Assembly (NCBI GenBank): GCA_963576565.1
Contig: OY755047.1
Coordinates: 33,338,851 to 33,402,850, forward strand
From: Aspidapion aeneum
Lineage: Eukaryota > Arthropoda > Insecta > Coleoptera > Brentidae
DNA length: 64,000 nt
Direction: 5' to 3'
Shown here: piece after piece, positions 24,551 through 36,500 of the stretch
Numbering within the stretch: position 1 is the stretch's first letter
How the letters are laid out: every line of letters begins with the position of its first letter
Notes under the pieces: model-generated
Database searches by the model: none
What the model saw: the letters and a program-made list of their open reading frames with translations, nothing else
What the model was told of the DNA's origin: nothing
Program-made: the position numbers and the translations under genes

Positions 24551-25065
24551 TATACAGGATGTTTTCTAATTGAATGTCAATATTTATGGGGGTGATTTTT
24601 GGGCCCATTTTAAGAAAAAAACTTCTTATGAACATATGTCCTAACCGTCTTAACGATATTGTTATGATCATGCAGAGAAACGGATTTTATTTTTTTAGGC
24701 GAAAACCATGCATCGGATTGAAAAAAATCGAGTGATTAACTGTGGTTAGAAATGATTGGGGATTTTAAAAATAAATTTTATTTCAGGAAAAATCAGTGGC
24801 GTGCCATCAATTTCTGCCAAAATATGCAGGTCAAGTTACGTACGGACGCCACTGATGGAAATTAAAAAAAAGTGATACATTAAAAAATGCCTTTTGACTC
24901 ATAGTATATGTGTGACAAATTTCATTAAAATATCTGTAGTGGTATTGTAGATATTAATAATAAATGATTTATTTTTGAAAACTTTACCACCCTGTATCTC
25001 AAAAGATAAGACGCTCAGGACATATGTTCATATAAAGTTTTAATAAACACCCTGTATTAGAAAGA
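24551..25065. mobile_element. Inverted-repeat element ending in ACAGGGTG-type termini
   Basis: The left end ATACAGGATGTTTTCTAATTG and the inner block TATGAACATATGTCCTAACC are matched in reverse by the right end (CACCCTGTATTAG, with inner block CAGGACATATGTTCATATAA). A second CACCCTGTATCTC lies just inside the right end. Non-autonomous and without an open frame. Confidence 0.65.
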
Positions 25066-25123
25066 CACTTTCTTAGTCGAACTTTTGCTGTTTTAATATC
25101 CCTGTTTTAATATGTAGCTCCTT

Positions 25124-25225
25124 TTAACTGTCGCTCTTTTAAATATCGCGGTTATGATATGTCGCTGTTTTAAATGTCGCTGTTTTAATATGTCGCCGTT
25201 TTAAATATCGCTCTATTAAAGCGGA
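25124..25225. repeat. Degenerate short-word array, unit about 16-17 bp
   Basis: About six copies of a word like ATGTCGCTGTTTTAAAT. Composition and period resemble the arrays at 32420-32520 and 60750-60900. Confidence 0.75.
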
Positions 25226-26284
25226 GCCGATTTATAATGTTAGTTTTAAATAACCTTACAACCTAATTATAAAATCGTTGTTACTGTTAAAGTTTGCCGT
25301 TGCCACTTTTTTGTTTTTTCTTTTATTATGGATGTAAAGGACCGACATGTGCCAATCTCTAACTGAAACAGAAACATCGAGCTAATAACTAAAAACTGAC
25401 TGAAATAACATGTCAGTTAAGTTCCTGTTTTATCTTTAAAAACTTTTAATATATTTTTACGATTCGCAATCAAGGAGAAAAAAAATATAAATCCAACATT
25501 TTGTTTCTTTTGCACTACCTTAGGACTATAAAAGGAAAAGTCAATATATAAAACGCCCTTACTTATAGTGTCGAATAGGCCAGTAGAAAAAGGGACTATT
25601 TTTGTTTGGTTTAATGAGAAAAAATGCACGTTAAATAAACCGGACGCTTTGGCCATCCTACTAAGCCAATGCCAAAAAAAGTTGAGAGGGAGTTTACATA
25701 CAGTCTCCAAGCCTGGGTATTGCATGGGAAAAAGCAGTGTTCCAGTGTAAACAGACAGAAAAAAAAAGACAGACATCAGATGTCCTGCTTGAGCTTATGT
25801 TGATTTTAATTTTTCGTGTCAAGAAATGCAATTACTGCCCCCCAGCAGGGAGCTACAGAAAAAAAATATTTTAAGTAAATTCGCAAAACTCGACTTAATA
25901 AATGGTCACAGCTGTATTAGTTTTTGTTAAACATTCGGCAGTCATCCTTAAGGAGACACCATGTGTAATACTATCTTTTGTTATAATATAAAATATTTAT
26001 ATATTACTAACTTTAAACAAAAAATGATTTATTTTCGTATTTACAAAAAAAAACTAATTTATTATAATTAAATTTGAAGATATATTTTATTTGGATCGCG
26101 CTGTATCATTTTAAATATTTAATATGTAATTATTTAATATTAATATTAAGAGATTTAAGTATCGTGTTTTAAAACGGTTTATGAAGCTACGAATCATTCT
26201 TAAATATCTTTTCTATCGAATGGATAACTGTTACACCCTGTATATAATAATTTTAGTGGTCCAAAAATTCAATAATAAGTCATA
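25226..26284. other. No gene recognised
   Basis: AT-rich DNA. A minus-strand frame of 119 residues (25417-25776) and a plus-strand frame of 60 residues inside it lie in a slightly richer segment, but neither shows a domain or a splice pattern I can support. TTACACCCTGTATATAA near 26231 is another repeat-end motif. Confidence 0.35.
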
Positions 26285-26755
26285 GTTACTATGAACAACA
26301 AGTGAAATTAAAGAAAGAAAAATAAGAAAAAAGTTTGTCTTCGGCCGGGACTCGAACCCGAAATCTCTTGCTCTGTACGCAAACGCTCTTAACATTGAAC
26401 CACCGAAGACCATACATAAGTTTTCGGAAAACTTTCATCTATGCATGTGTGCGGTGTCTCAATACAAGACCGAGAAACTCTCGGGGTATTAACTCGACCA
26501 AGTCATCCAACTGATCTCTATAATTCTTCCTTCCCACTATCAAAGGTATGAAAACTCAAATAAGGCGTATCAACGTCTGAAAACATGAGATCACCTTTTC
26601 GTGTGTTAAAATTTCTGGTCGCAATGGGCGATTGCCAATATAATTCTCAAATACCAAATTGCAAATAATTCAAAGACCTAAAACTATAGACAATAAGTGA
26701 AATTAAAAAAAGAAAAATAAGAAAAAAGTTTTCTGTCTTTGGCCGGGACTAACTA
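26285..26755 (-). repeat. Partial duplication of the tRNA-like 3' end and its flank
   Basis: The segment with AAGTGAAATTAAAGAAAG..GTTTGTCTTCGGCCGGGACT (26299-26351) recurs at about 26696-26750 with a few changes. The second copy stops inside the T arm. This looks like a truncated second SINE copy. Confidence 0.7.
26337..26409 (-). tRNA. tRNA-like gene or tRNA-derived SINE head, anticodon loop GTACAGA (anticodon ACA)
   Basis: On the minus strand this folds as a canonical cloverleaf. The 7-bp acceptor is TCTTCGG/CCGAAGA, followed by U8 and G9. The D stem is GTTC/GAGC with loop AATGTTAA. The anticodon stem is TTTGC/GCAAG with a 7-base loop. The variable loop has 5 bases, and the T stem TCGGG/CCCGG encloses TTCGAGT. 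A T6 terminator follows within 6 bases. The anticodon would be ACA (Cys codon UGU), which eukaryotes do not normally use. The 3' part and downstream flank are duplicated near 26690-26755, so it may be the head of a SINE or a tRNA pseudogene. Confidence 0.55.
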
Positions 26756-27984
26756 AAACACGATATTTTAAACGTGTAATAAACTATAACCTTATTATGG
26801 CCAGCTTTTCTAGAAATTCGATCAGAGTGCGACGGTAGACGGACTGTCCACTTAACATGTCGTAATCTTCAAAGAAAACAAGGATTTACATGAATAACTT
26901 TGCTAAACAATATTTTTTTAAAGTTTTTTCTGCCTCTACTGGCCTATAACTAAACTCCAATAACGGGGAGTTACCAAGCTCCCGCTCTCAAATTTATCGA
27001 AGCGATCACTGAGTGGGGACAAAAACTGAGCGGGCCTTCTGTAGATGGCGTTGATTGTGTTAACATGTATCAAGATAAACTTAAGGCATTTTAGAATAGA
27101 CGAGTGAATATAAAAGAAAAAGGTTTGATTTATTTTTGAGTAGCGTTGAAAATAGAATACGATAGTTTTTTATTTAGTGTTTTGAAGTGAAATTTAAAAC
27201 TCTTATAAAAAAGATTTTGATCTGTTCTTCGATTATCCGAACTAATGTTTAATAATATTAAACGTACTTCTTTTAGAATAATAAAAATTATAAAGGTATC
27301 ATCAGCGGCGGCCCCATATAAATTTTGCTTAGTCATGGGGTTGATTCTTTAAAGTTTAAAATTTAAATAGCGCCGAATCCGGCAATAAATTTTCACAATA
27401 TTTTTACAAACATGCTGCTACTTGTTTATTTTTATGTCCAAATAAGTTTCTTCTTGTCAAGGTTTATCTGTAAAGTTACATTTCTAATCATATTCGCTGG
27501 CAGAGGCGTCTTTAAATTAGCTCCGAGCCGTCACGTGCTATGCGGAAAAACCTCTACTGCGCAAGCTTCTCCTACCATCCAACCGAGAAACTTCCAGTCG
27601 GTACGGGACAGGAGAACAGATTTCACTTCAAACGCGTAAAATTCACTAATTCTAAATGGCGGGCGACTATGCCATTGGTCGAGACAAGTCATTTCTCACA
27701 AAACGCGACCACTCATAGTTTGCTATTGGTCCAAGCGTATAATGTGGTCACATCGTTCATGACCCAGAATAGAGCCTCTTGTCGTCACGAATTTCTACAT
27801 TTCTAACCATGTAGCGTGTCAGCGTTCATACTGTTGTTAGCACATGCATATTGCAAGGTCTTAGGCTAGTCTTAGGTTATGTTTACAGAAAACAAGTTTT
27901 TGCAATATTTTAGATTAAAAATGGAAAACTTACTGTCGAATAATATAAATTACCAATTCTTTTACTTTGTATCTATGGCTAAAC
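26756..27984. other. No gene recognised; one CpG-richer stretch
   Basis: Mostly AT-rich. The part 27510-27800 is richer in G+C and CpG than its surroundings, with overlapping plus-strand frames of 75 and 88 residues that I do not recognise. It could be a decayed element 5' region or a small regulatory island. Confidence 0.35.
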
Positions 27985-28500
27985 TAGATGACACTCTACA
28001 AAGCCCAGATTCGACCAACTATGGAGTACTGCTCACATGTATGGAGTGCGGCACCCAAACATACCTTAATGCTTTTGAACACCGTGCAAAAACGAGCTAT
28101 CAAGCTGATCAATGACCCCGCACTTACCCGTAGCTTGGATAGTCTCGAACATCGAAGAACTGTGGGCAATCTATCTCTCTTCTACAGGTATTATCATGGA
28201 AAATGCTCTGAAGAGTTGGCACGTATGATCCCCCCGGGAGTAGCACCTACTAGGCGAACACGTCATACAGACGGTAACCATCAATTTACTGTCAAAATAG
28301 AGGCACCAAGAACCTCATTATATCAGAATTCATATCTCTGGAGAACAGCATCGCTGTGGAATAAACTCCCTGCGACAGTTTTCCCTGCACATTACAACCT
28401 GAACGGTTTCAAAACCAATACACACCAACATTTCCGCGCACTGGCCGCTTCTCGAGCGTGATAGGGATCTCCTTGCGAGTGCGTTTAACCGTAAAAAAAA
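27985..28500 (+). pseudogene. Non-LTR retrotransposon, C-terminal end of ORF2, 5'-truncated
   Basis: An open frame of 157 residues (27988-28461) is the region after the RT. It begins TLYKAQIRPTMEYCSHVWS and continues through LNTVQKRAIKLINDP, the typical post-thumb motif, to YLWRTASLWNKLPATVFP near the end. Its stop and a short UTR are followed by an A-rich tail at 28493-28502. The catalytic RT part is missing, as expected after incomplete reverse transcription. The open frame is intact over its length, so the insertion is fairly young. Best clade guess is CR1/L2-like. Confidence 0.85.
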
Positions 28501-28514
28501 GAGACCTTATGACA

Positions 28515-28740
28515 CCTTTTGGTCAAAATCCATTAATGCTAATGACAGTTTCTTGACAATTAAAAAATTAAAGAAATGCTAACTTTTTAATGGAACTTTG
28601 CATCAATATGCAGTTTTTAGAGTATAATAGACTACGTTTTGCTCAATAATTTGTTTTATATGAAAAAACTTCGTAAGAGCTATAGTTTCTGGGATATTCA
28701 CAAAAACTGTTGTGAAGGCTGATATATCATGGCTTAATTA
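28515..28740 (+). repeat. Interspersed repeat, copy 2 (see 23920-24190)
   Basis: Begins GGTCAAAATCCATTAATGC and ends near GCTGATATATCATGG, in the same block order as the other copies. Confidence 0.75.
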
Positions 28741-29039
28741 ATAGGCTAGCTAGGAAGGTAAGTTTAGTGCACTAAAACGGGCTCGATGTTGTCAAAAATA
28801 TGCCCAGGTGCAGTTTTAATGGAATACGCGAAGGATGCAAAATCGCACTTATAGGAAAGCTAATAAAATCGCAGTGCAAATAATTTAAAATTTAATGAAT
28901 GAATTTTAAAAATAAACAATTTTAATAACGGATGCTTGAAGCAAAAATCTTCTTTTTCTTTCTATTTAAAAGACCTTTAATACGACACCTTGGTTTTGTT
29001 AAATGTTCTATAAATATACTGCTCAACTCCATAAAAGTC

Positions 29040-29700
29040 TTCAGTCTAGGAGAGTTCTTTATCTCATCGATGAGCTAATTGATGCAATCAAACGGGTTCT
29101 TGAAAAGTTCTAATGCGATCCACATGCCCTCAAACAAGTTCTATATTTCTGTTGTAATCTATTGTTGGCACAATAGCCATTGACCCGAAGGTGTCGATGC
29201 CTATTGATGGATGGATTTATACCATAACCTCAAATTTCAAGTTTTTTAAAATTTCATAAATCTTTTTGAGAAATGTTGCCTATAAACAGCTTTGCGGCAA
29301 AATTGACAATAAATTTATTGAAGAATAATGATGATTCATCTAGTTTAGCCATCAGATTCGTACCAAGAACTTCTTTGAGGTTTACGAAAACCTCTTGCAA
29401 AAATCCTGGATTATGTGGAGATAACCGTGGAACAATATAGTTTAAGCAGTAGTGCATCCAGAAATATGTCTTGTCAGGACCCATTATGTCGTATTTTATA
29501 TTTTTCTACATGAAATATCTAGAAAATATCTAAAAAAATCCCACTTTCAAAGGGTACAAAAATAGAAAACAAAAATTCAAAAGTTAGGTTAAACGCATCG
29601 GGTTTTTCTAATTTTTGTTGGCCTCATCGGTGATGGCTGTCATAGTCATATGGCATCGATAGCAACGATCAGGAGTATTTCAGATTAGTTTATGAACTTT
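29040..29700. mobile_element. Decayed element of the CATCGATGAG family, copy 2
   Basis: CTCATCGATGAGCTAATTGATG and AAACGGGTTCTTGAAA resemble the left part of 7384-7992. The right part (GCATCGGGTTTTTCTAA, GGCATCGATAG) resembles its right end. A minus-strand frame of 76 residues (29254-29484) lies between, with a protein-like look (PHNPGFLQEVFVNLKEVLG) but no family I recognise. Confidence 0.4.
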
Positions 29701-30639
29701 CCCTCAAGAAAATAATTTTATACGGCAAAAACCAACGGATCTTGAAGACAGACTGAAATGCAGTCATGCAAAAACTAACTTTTAAATGAAGTTGCTGAGC
29801 AGCTTAGTCACCTGAACGAACCTCGTGTAATCTTATTATAAATAAACGTTTTGGTTTCTTCCTACTTTTATGTTCTTTGTAACGAATGCCAGAAATCAAA
29901 GTTGGAAAGTTTTAAACATTTATATTTCTTTGTAATGAAAAGCAAACATTTTGATTAATGGATTCGCATAAGAAAAATGGAGTCTGGCAAAAGAACAATT
30001 TCGCTTGCCAAGTTTTATTTTCAGTTTTTCTTGTTTAAATTTCCTTATTTAGCTTTTTACTTAAAACTTTAAGGGGCAGTAAATAAAACACAAAAAAAAT
30101 TAAATTTAGATTTTTTAGGTAAAGCAGTTTTTGTCTTCCAAAAATTTTTTTTTTTTCTTTAAATATTTTCATCAAGCTTAAATTATCCGGAATCTGATTT
30201 TTTTTCAAATATTTAACGCTTTTTTTCGCGTTATAATTTAGATTTAGGTTTTCCGCCAAAACTAGGACGTAGAATGCCCAATCGATACCCAACTAAGCAG
30301 ACCTTCAGAAACTTAAAAGAAAGAGGGATTTTTGAACTACGTTAAATTTGACAAAAATAATTGTAAAAATGTTAAGCCTTATTCTGATTTTGCAAATTTT
30401 CCATAAATTGCATGCAACTTTTGCAACTATATCTCTCTAAATGTCATCGCTTAATAGAGAGACAGAGAGAGAAATCATGCATCAAGCAAGTGTTGCATGA
30501 ATTTAATGCATTGTCAGAATAGGGATTTAGTTTGCATTTTATTCGCAGCAATGTATTTATGTATCACGTGAATTCGGCTTTCATAATATACCAATCTATT
30601 TGTTTGAAACTCGTAGACAATCATTGTGTAGGCAATCAA
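29701..30639. other. No gene recognised
   Basis: AT-rich DNA with T-rich runs. A GAGA microsatellite lies near 30456-30470. No supported gene. Confidence 0.4.
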
Positions 30640-31952
30640 GAACCTGCAGAGTAACAGATCAATCAAGATTTTACCTGCCGACAAAGGAAACGCGACGGTT
30701 ATTAGGGATGTCGATATATACGACAAAAAGATAGAAGAAGTTTTGGAGAAAGGACGCAAGTATGCTGAAAATATCCCGGACGTCGTTAGATCCCTCCTGA
30801 CTCGACACCAGAGTAAGGCACCACATTTTTATGGTTTACCAGGGATTGACCAACAAGCTTTGTGAAGTTTTTTGTTGGATTTAATTTAACCATTACAGGG
30901 TAAAACCAAATCCGAAAGGATCGAATTAGATCCGGATGATCGATTTGTAAGTTTTGATGTAGAAAGTCTTTACACCAACGTGCCAATAAATGATTCACTC
31001 AGTATCATTAAAAACAAATTACAAATTGATAATACACTGCACGAGAGAACAACGCTATCGGTGGAGGAGATGATGAATCTGTTGGAGCTCGGTCTTCATA
31101 ACTCTTTATTTCAAGTGAAAGATACATTTTACGCGCAAAATCATGGACTTCAAATGGGTTCATCTCTATCGCCAGTGGTAGCAAATATCTACATGGAGTG
31201 GGTCGAGTACCATGCGATCAACATAGCAAGAGTCAAGTCAAAACTGTGGCTACGGTACATGGATGACACTTTTATTATATGGCAGGAAAATGATGATGAA
31301 ATACAGAATTTTCTACCCCATTCGAACGGTGTTCTCGACCAACAGTCAAATGCATAATGGAAATTGAAAAAGATTCGGCCTTACCTTTTTTGGATGTTCT
31401 TGTCAAACGATTAGACAGAAACATTTAAACCACTGAATTTAGGAAATCTATACACATGGGACAGTACCTAATGTTCAAAGGATTTTAAAAAACATAAGAG
31501 GAATAGCCAAACACTTTAATATAAAAACAGTATTTTCATCGGGAAATACGGTAAGGAGTTTTGAAACTAAAACAAAACCAGAAAATCCCTCAAATAATAT
31601 GGAACTTATTTACCAAATCCCGTGTCAGCGTGGTAAATCATATGTAGGTGAAACTAAACGCCCTCTAGATAAACATATAAAAAGTACCCAATTAGGTTAT
31701 ATTGAAAAATCTGGTTTGGCGGATCACGCATGGTCAAATGATCACAGGATTCAATGGTCAGAAGCTAAAGTTTTGCATAAGGAATCACATTGGCGAAACT
31801 GGAAGTTTATTGAAGCTGCGTTTATAATGCAGAATGAAGAAGTTTTCAGTCAATCAAGCAGGGACATACCAAACATATGGAAACCACTCTTTAAGGAAAA
31901 CAAGTGGCTTAGAATTAAAAAGGGGGCGGGCCGTCACACCTGGCTGTAGTAT
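30640..31952 (+). pseudogene. Penelope-like element: reverse transcriptase and GIY-YIG endonuclease, broken
   Basis: Pieces of one polyprotein lie in order. LPADKGNATVI (about 30670-30705) and FDVESLYTNVPI open the RT region. GLQMGSSLSPVVANIYMEW and YMDDTFIIW (31251-31280; YMDD is catalytic) close it. At 31599-31949 LIYQIPCQRGKSYVGETKRP marks the GIY-YIG nuclease, which nicks target DNA in this class. Stops and shifts separate the pieces, for example near 30862, 31350 and 31430. The N-terminal half and flanking long repeats are not recognisable. Confidence 0.85.
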
Positions 31953-32127
31953 AAGTAGTAGCCTGTTGACTGGATTGTTTAGTTTACACTTGAAAGTGGT
32001 TAGAGAAACTCACTAAACGACACTTCGTGTTTAATGGACAATGAAAGTCCGAAATTTTGTTTATACCAATCTATACTGTATAATGTTTTTTAAAAACAAT
32101 ATAAAAATGAATTATTTAATTTTTTAG

Positions 32128-32223
32128 GACACAGTATGGCCCCAGACAGCTGGCACATCTCAAAAGGAAGACATGCTTTGTCCATCTTGTGCTTACACAC
32201 CGTTTACCTTCATCTTAGCTTTG
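32128..32223 (+). CDS. Candidate isolated exon of an unknown gene, 96 bp
   Basis: The block has an acceptor (AATTTTTTAG) and a perfect donor (TTTG/GTAAGT). It is exactly 32 codons in the phase-0 frame, starting DTVWPQTAGTSQKED and then MLCPSCAYTPFTFILAL. The C-x2-C pair could bind zinc, but the family is unknown. It lies 175 bp after the Penelope-like element, so it may be a captured or relic exon. No partner exon was found. Confidence 0.3.
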
Positions 32224-32419
32224 GTAAGTAGGGTAGAGTAGATTTTTTATTCAAGGTACACATTGTTTTAAATTCTTTCGGTTTAATAGTCAAAACATGC
32301 TTCAGTCTTACATAAATCCAAACTGGATATTTTATAGTTAACTCTTAATTAATTATTACGTTTAATTTTATATCAGAATATTTTTATCTGAAGGGGTTTT
32401 ATTTATCAATTTCTACTTA

Positions 32420-32520
32420 TTACCTAAAAGCGCGAGTTTAAAATAGCCCGTATCAAAATAACGCATTTCAATAATAGCGCTTGTCAAAATGGCTTGTGCT
32501 TAACATAGCGCGTAAAAAAT
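32420..32520. repeat. Degenerate short-word array, unit about 16 bp
   Basis: About six words like AATAGCGCTTGTCAAA, in the style of 25124-25225. Confidence 0.65.
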
Positions 32521-33285
32521 ACAAAATATATAACGATACTCTTATAAATATTAAAAATTTAAGGTTTTATAGGGGGCCTTTTATAAAAACGCACTTTTGT
32601 TATATAATACAGCTAAAGGGATCCTGTTCTTCCCGGTTATATTACAGCTCTTTTATAAAATAACATTTTTGGTAATTTAATATAATTTTTTTCTGTAGGT
32701 TCTCTCAATTACTTTTATATTACTTGCCGCAAATTTTAGGTATTTTATAGAACCAGGAAATCTTGTTAAAAAATCTGAACACCTTTATAAGAACTGGCAA
32801 CTACATTTATAGAAACTTAGGTAACTAAGAATGTTACTTCGATATTTGAGTATATAGATAATTCTAATTCTCTACTAAGGCTGGAATACTAGTCCGATAC
32901 ATGTGCTTCTATTAAACTAAAATAATTTACAGACTTTATTGTGAGAAAAATCATTAAACTAATTACAAACAATTTAAATCTAAACTTTCCAAAGTTATTT
33001 TATCTACTTGCAAAATTTTAATCCCACAATGACGTTAAATTAATTAGCTTTTAAAGCTTGGTTTATATAGCGTTGGTTTATTAGCACTTATCATTTTTGA
33101 AATACTTAAATACAGAGTGCTTCCTAATTATTGTGCCATAAAAAAATGCAAGTCTGCGTGAGTGCCGTTTTGATAATAATAACGAGAAATTTAGAGGAAA
33201 AAACTTTAGCTTTTGCCAAATGTTTACTTTTCTTTCTTTCTAGATCTGTTGTTTGACCTGAGTATAATGTGCATCATAAATACTA
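32521..33285. other. No gene recognised; region beyond the DRC3 3' end
   Basis: AT-rich intergenic DNA. I see no coding sequence or repeat that I can name. Confidence 0.4.
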
Positions 33286-33302
33286 TTTATTTATTTATTT
33301 TA
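33284..33302 (-). terminator. DRC3: Polyadenylation signals of the DRC3 gene
   Basis: On the minus strand, overlapping AATAAA hexamers (AAATAAATAAATAAATAG) lie about 40-50 bases after the DRC3 stop codon, a normal distance for a short 3' UTR. Confidence 0.7.
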
Positions 33303-33335
33303 TCGGGTTTTTACAGTTTTTAATGATAAATGTTG

Positions 33336-33515
33336 CTAATCATCATATTCCTCCGGAGGAACTTCATTTATCGGAGGATTTGTAAATTCTTCAAACTCCT
33401 GTTTTTGAATGTCCAAAAAGTGATTTATTTCTAAGAGTTTGTACCGATTTCGTTCAATCTCAGTCTTCATAACAGAAGCTACAAGGGTTTGCGCCCAATC
33501 TTTAGATTGCTTTAT
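33336..33515 (-). CDS. DRC3: DRC3 terminal exon h
   Basis: Acceptor TTTTGTTGCAG; 59 codons then TAG at 33336-33338, IKQSKDWAQTLVASVMKTE to NEVPPEEYDD. The acidic C-terminal end is short and typical. Confidence 0.9.
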   Translation of the reverse strand: MKQSKDWAQTLVASVMKTEIERNRYKLLEINHFLDIQKQEFEEFTNPPINEVPPEEYDD

Positions 33516-36500
33516 CTGCAACAAAAAATATGTATAAAATATCAATAAATTTATCGTGGCTAATCGGAAAAAAAAGGTGTTGTTTCTCTCGTATTTTTTT
33601 ATGGATAGCTTGATAGTTCAACTCCACGAGTGTCCAAATTTATTGGATACCTATTCCGTTTTGACAGTACTGTTTGACTCAGAAGGCACTTATCAAAACC
33701 AGGCTTAGTCGATGTTATAAGCTTGCAAAGCTAAGTAAACTGTGTTCTCTCTCATCTTATGATTTTAGCAAGAGAAAAAATCATATATTTCTGCATGTAG
33801 AGTCGCCTCAAAATACGTGAGAAAATATAGTTCGAACAGTATTTTAAGAAAAGAAAGATTAAAAAATTAAATACACATTAAAAAAAAACTTTTGTTTGAT
33901 AATAAATAATAGGTCTATCTATTTAGCCCTCTTCGATCCATTTTTGGAGCCCTAATATCTTTCACACCTTTTTGTCTGTCACCGTGTTAATTCATCTAGC
34001 ACCTCATGTTTCTTCAAATCGTCTGCTCATCTTATTTGGGGTCTTTCCCTACCTCGTTTATTTTTCCAAGGGCTGTTCCATCGATCGTCTTTCTGTCTGA
34101 TATTAGTTACCTTTTCCATGTTTGATTTGTTAGTGTCCAGGTACCTGGGATCCAAGTACAGGAAGAATACATTGGTTATACACTTTTGTTGTAAGGTACG
34201 AAAGATATTTATCAATATGTAGCTTAATTTATCGAATGTTGCCGAGCCAATCTTACTCGTCTCTAGATTTCAGCTGTTTGTTTTTTCTTTCGTGATATCT
34301 TCATCCGTGTTTGTTAAGCTTTAGTGCAGTTTATACTCAAGCCTTTATTTTTATCTTTTGTATCCAGTTCTTCCAGCATTTTTATCAGTTCTTCTTTCTT
34401 ATCTCTTATTAAGGCAATATCATCAGCATATCTTCGATACTTTAAGTATTGTCCGTTTCCTTTCATGCTTATTTTTTAGGGGATATTGTGTTACACTGCC
34501 TCACACCTCTTTTTATGCGCATTGGCTAGGTTCCTTCGTGAATTTTGATTGATGTTGTTGCTTCGCTATATATATTGGCTATTAAATCTGTGTATCTGTG
34601 ATCTGTTCGGCTATTAATTAAAGATGATTTTACTATGCTTAATCATATCTAAAGCCTTTTTAAAGTCTATAAACGCAATATATAGTGGAACATTGAATTT
34701 GTTGGCTTCTTCTATTAGGATTATTATGGTTAATAGGTGGTAAACTGTATTGAAACTTTTTTTTGAAGCCTATAATAGCGACTTGACAAAATTATTTTTT
34801 AAATATTTCCAAACTTATGTCGTTCAATACTGACGTGTCAAAACTGGCATCTCTGAAACAAAATTCTTTGGGGGGCCTTCAGAATTGATAGGTTTTAAAC
34901 ATATTTTTCTCTTATAGAAAACGTTTAATATTTTTGTGAATTTGGGGGGGGGGGGTAGATGGTGTATAATCGCCGGTACGTGTCAATTAGCGAGCAATGG
35001 TCAATTCCTTTACAATCTGACTTACCAGAATATCTTCTCTTTTATCAATGGTTTGCATATGTATGTCGTGAGTGGCAGCAATGGCGTTGTTGATTGAGTC
35101 TCTGTCAATTAAAATATCTTTTAGCTGAGCAGAAACTTCCTAAAAAATTATGGACAGAAAAAGTTAGTACACTTAAATAGGGTCCATAAGCAGTGTTTTA
35201 ATAGAGAAAAACAGAAAAAGAAAGAAAGCATAGCATAGCAGATAGTCATTTAGGTAAATATGGTTTCCACGAGCATGTGAAAGGTATCCATTTGCGCACG
35301 CATTTTAGCAATTTTTGCATTTTTTTTAGCGTTTTTAAAAGAATCTGCACCTGATATTGTGAAGATTTTAATTTTCCTTTATCCGTATGGAAATAATATT
35401 ACAAACTAAAAAGTGTCAAGTAAGAAGGGGACACTTAGACGCAGAGTTTGTTACAGTTTACAGCAATAAATCCTCATAAACAATAGGCAGTTTCTATTTT
35501 AAAAAAATATAAAAAAGTAATGTTCCTAATTTTTGCGAAAAGTTTTTTTCCGCATTTGATTGCTGGCCGTTGGTCGCCCAACTGAAGTCACGTGCGCAAA
35601 ATTGACACTTTCTGAACCTATTTAATAAAATACTATTTGTCTACGAGCGTCCGGTATAGAACATGTCATTTGTTGCGCTTCCTGATAAACTGATTTAAGA
35701 AACTTGTCACTCAGTTGAATTAATGTCACTGCATCATTATTATTAAAAATATATTGTCAGACTTTTGGTATAAAACTTTGAGAAAAAAAACAACCGTTTG
35801 TAGATAAAATACTGTATGAAATAGGTATGATATATGGTTATTACCTCCCACGAGTAACTATAAAGTATAAAATTTCTTAGATATTTTAGCAACAGTGCAG
35901 AAAGGAGAGCTTATTTTTCTTTTACCTCTTCATCAGGATTTAAGTTTAGGGCTGTCATAAATCTGACAGCAGCATCGTTAACATTCTCCGAATATGTCAC
36001 TTCAGCGGCGCGAAGGTTGGTGAAAACAGCTTGTTCCTCCTCTATAAAGGTATTTATCATATCGTTTAATGTTTGCTCAAAAAGTGTGTTTACGTCCTCC
36101 ATCTAAAATATAAATAAACCCAAAATCCCTTTTGCATTATACGAGGGCCGTCCCTTTTATTTTGCATTTAGGAACATAAAACATACAATGTCGTTACTAA
36201 TACTTAACCTCAATCTTTACCTAAATTAAATTTAAAACGTTAGTGCGAGGTAGTCACCTTGGTGACTCGGTGCGTTCGCGCATCGAACACCGTGAGTTAA
36301 GGAATCTCGCTTAGTACAGTGGCGGGTTCGATCCCCGTCGGTTGCCGAGGTCACACACACCTTCAGTCGGTAGGCCATTCTAAGGGACAAAAGGACCGGA
36401 TAAAAAAAAATACCCGGTCTGAGGTTCCATAGGAAGCCACCCGTGCAATTAGGCGTTCCGAAATGGCGGCCTTAGTTAGATAGATAGATAGATAGATATT

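Noticed and set aside
25417..25776. 119-residue minus-strand ORF
   Set aside because: Hydrophobic, no domain, overlapped by an equally plausible frame on the other strand.
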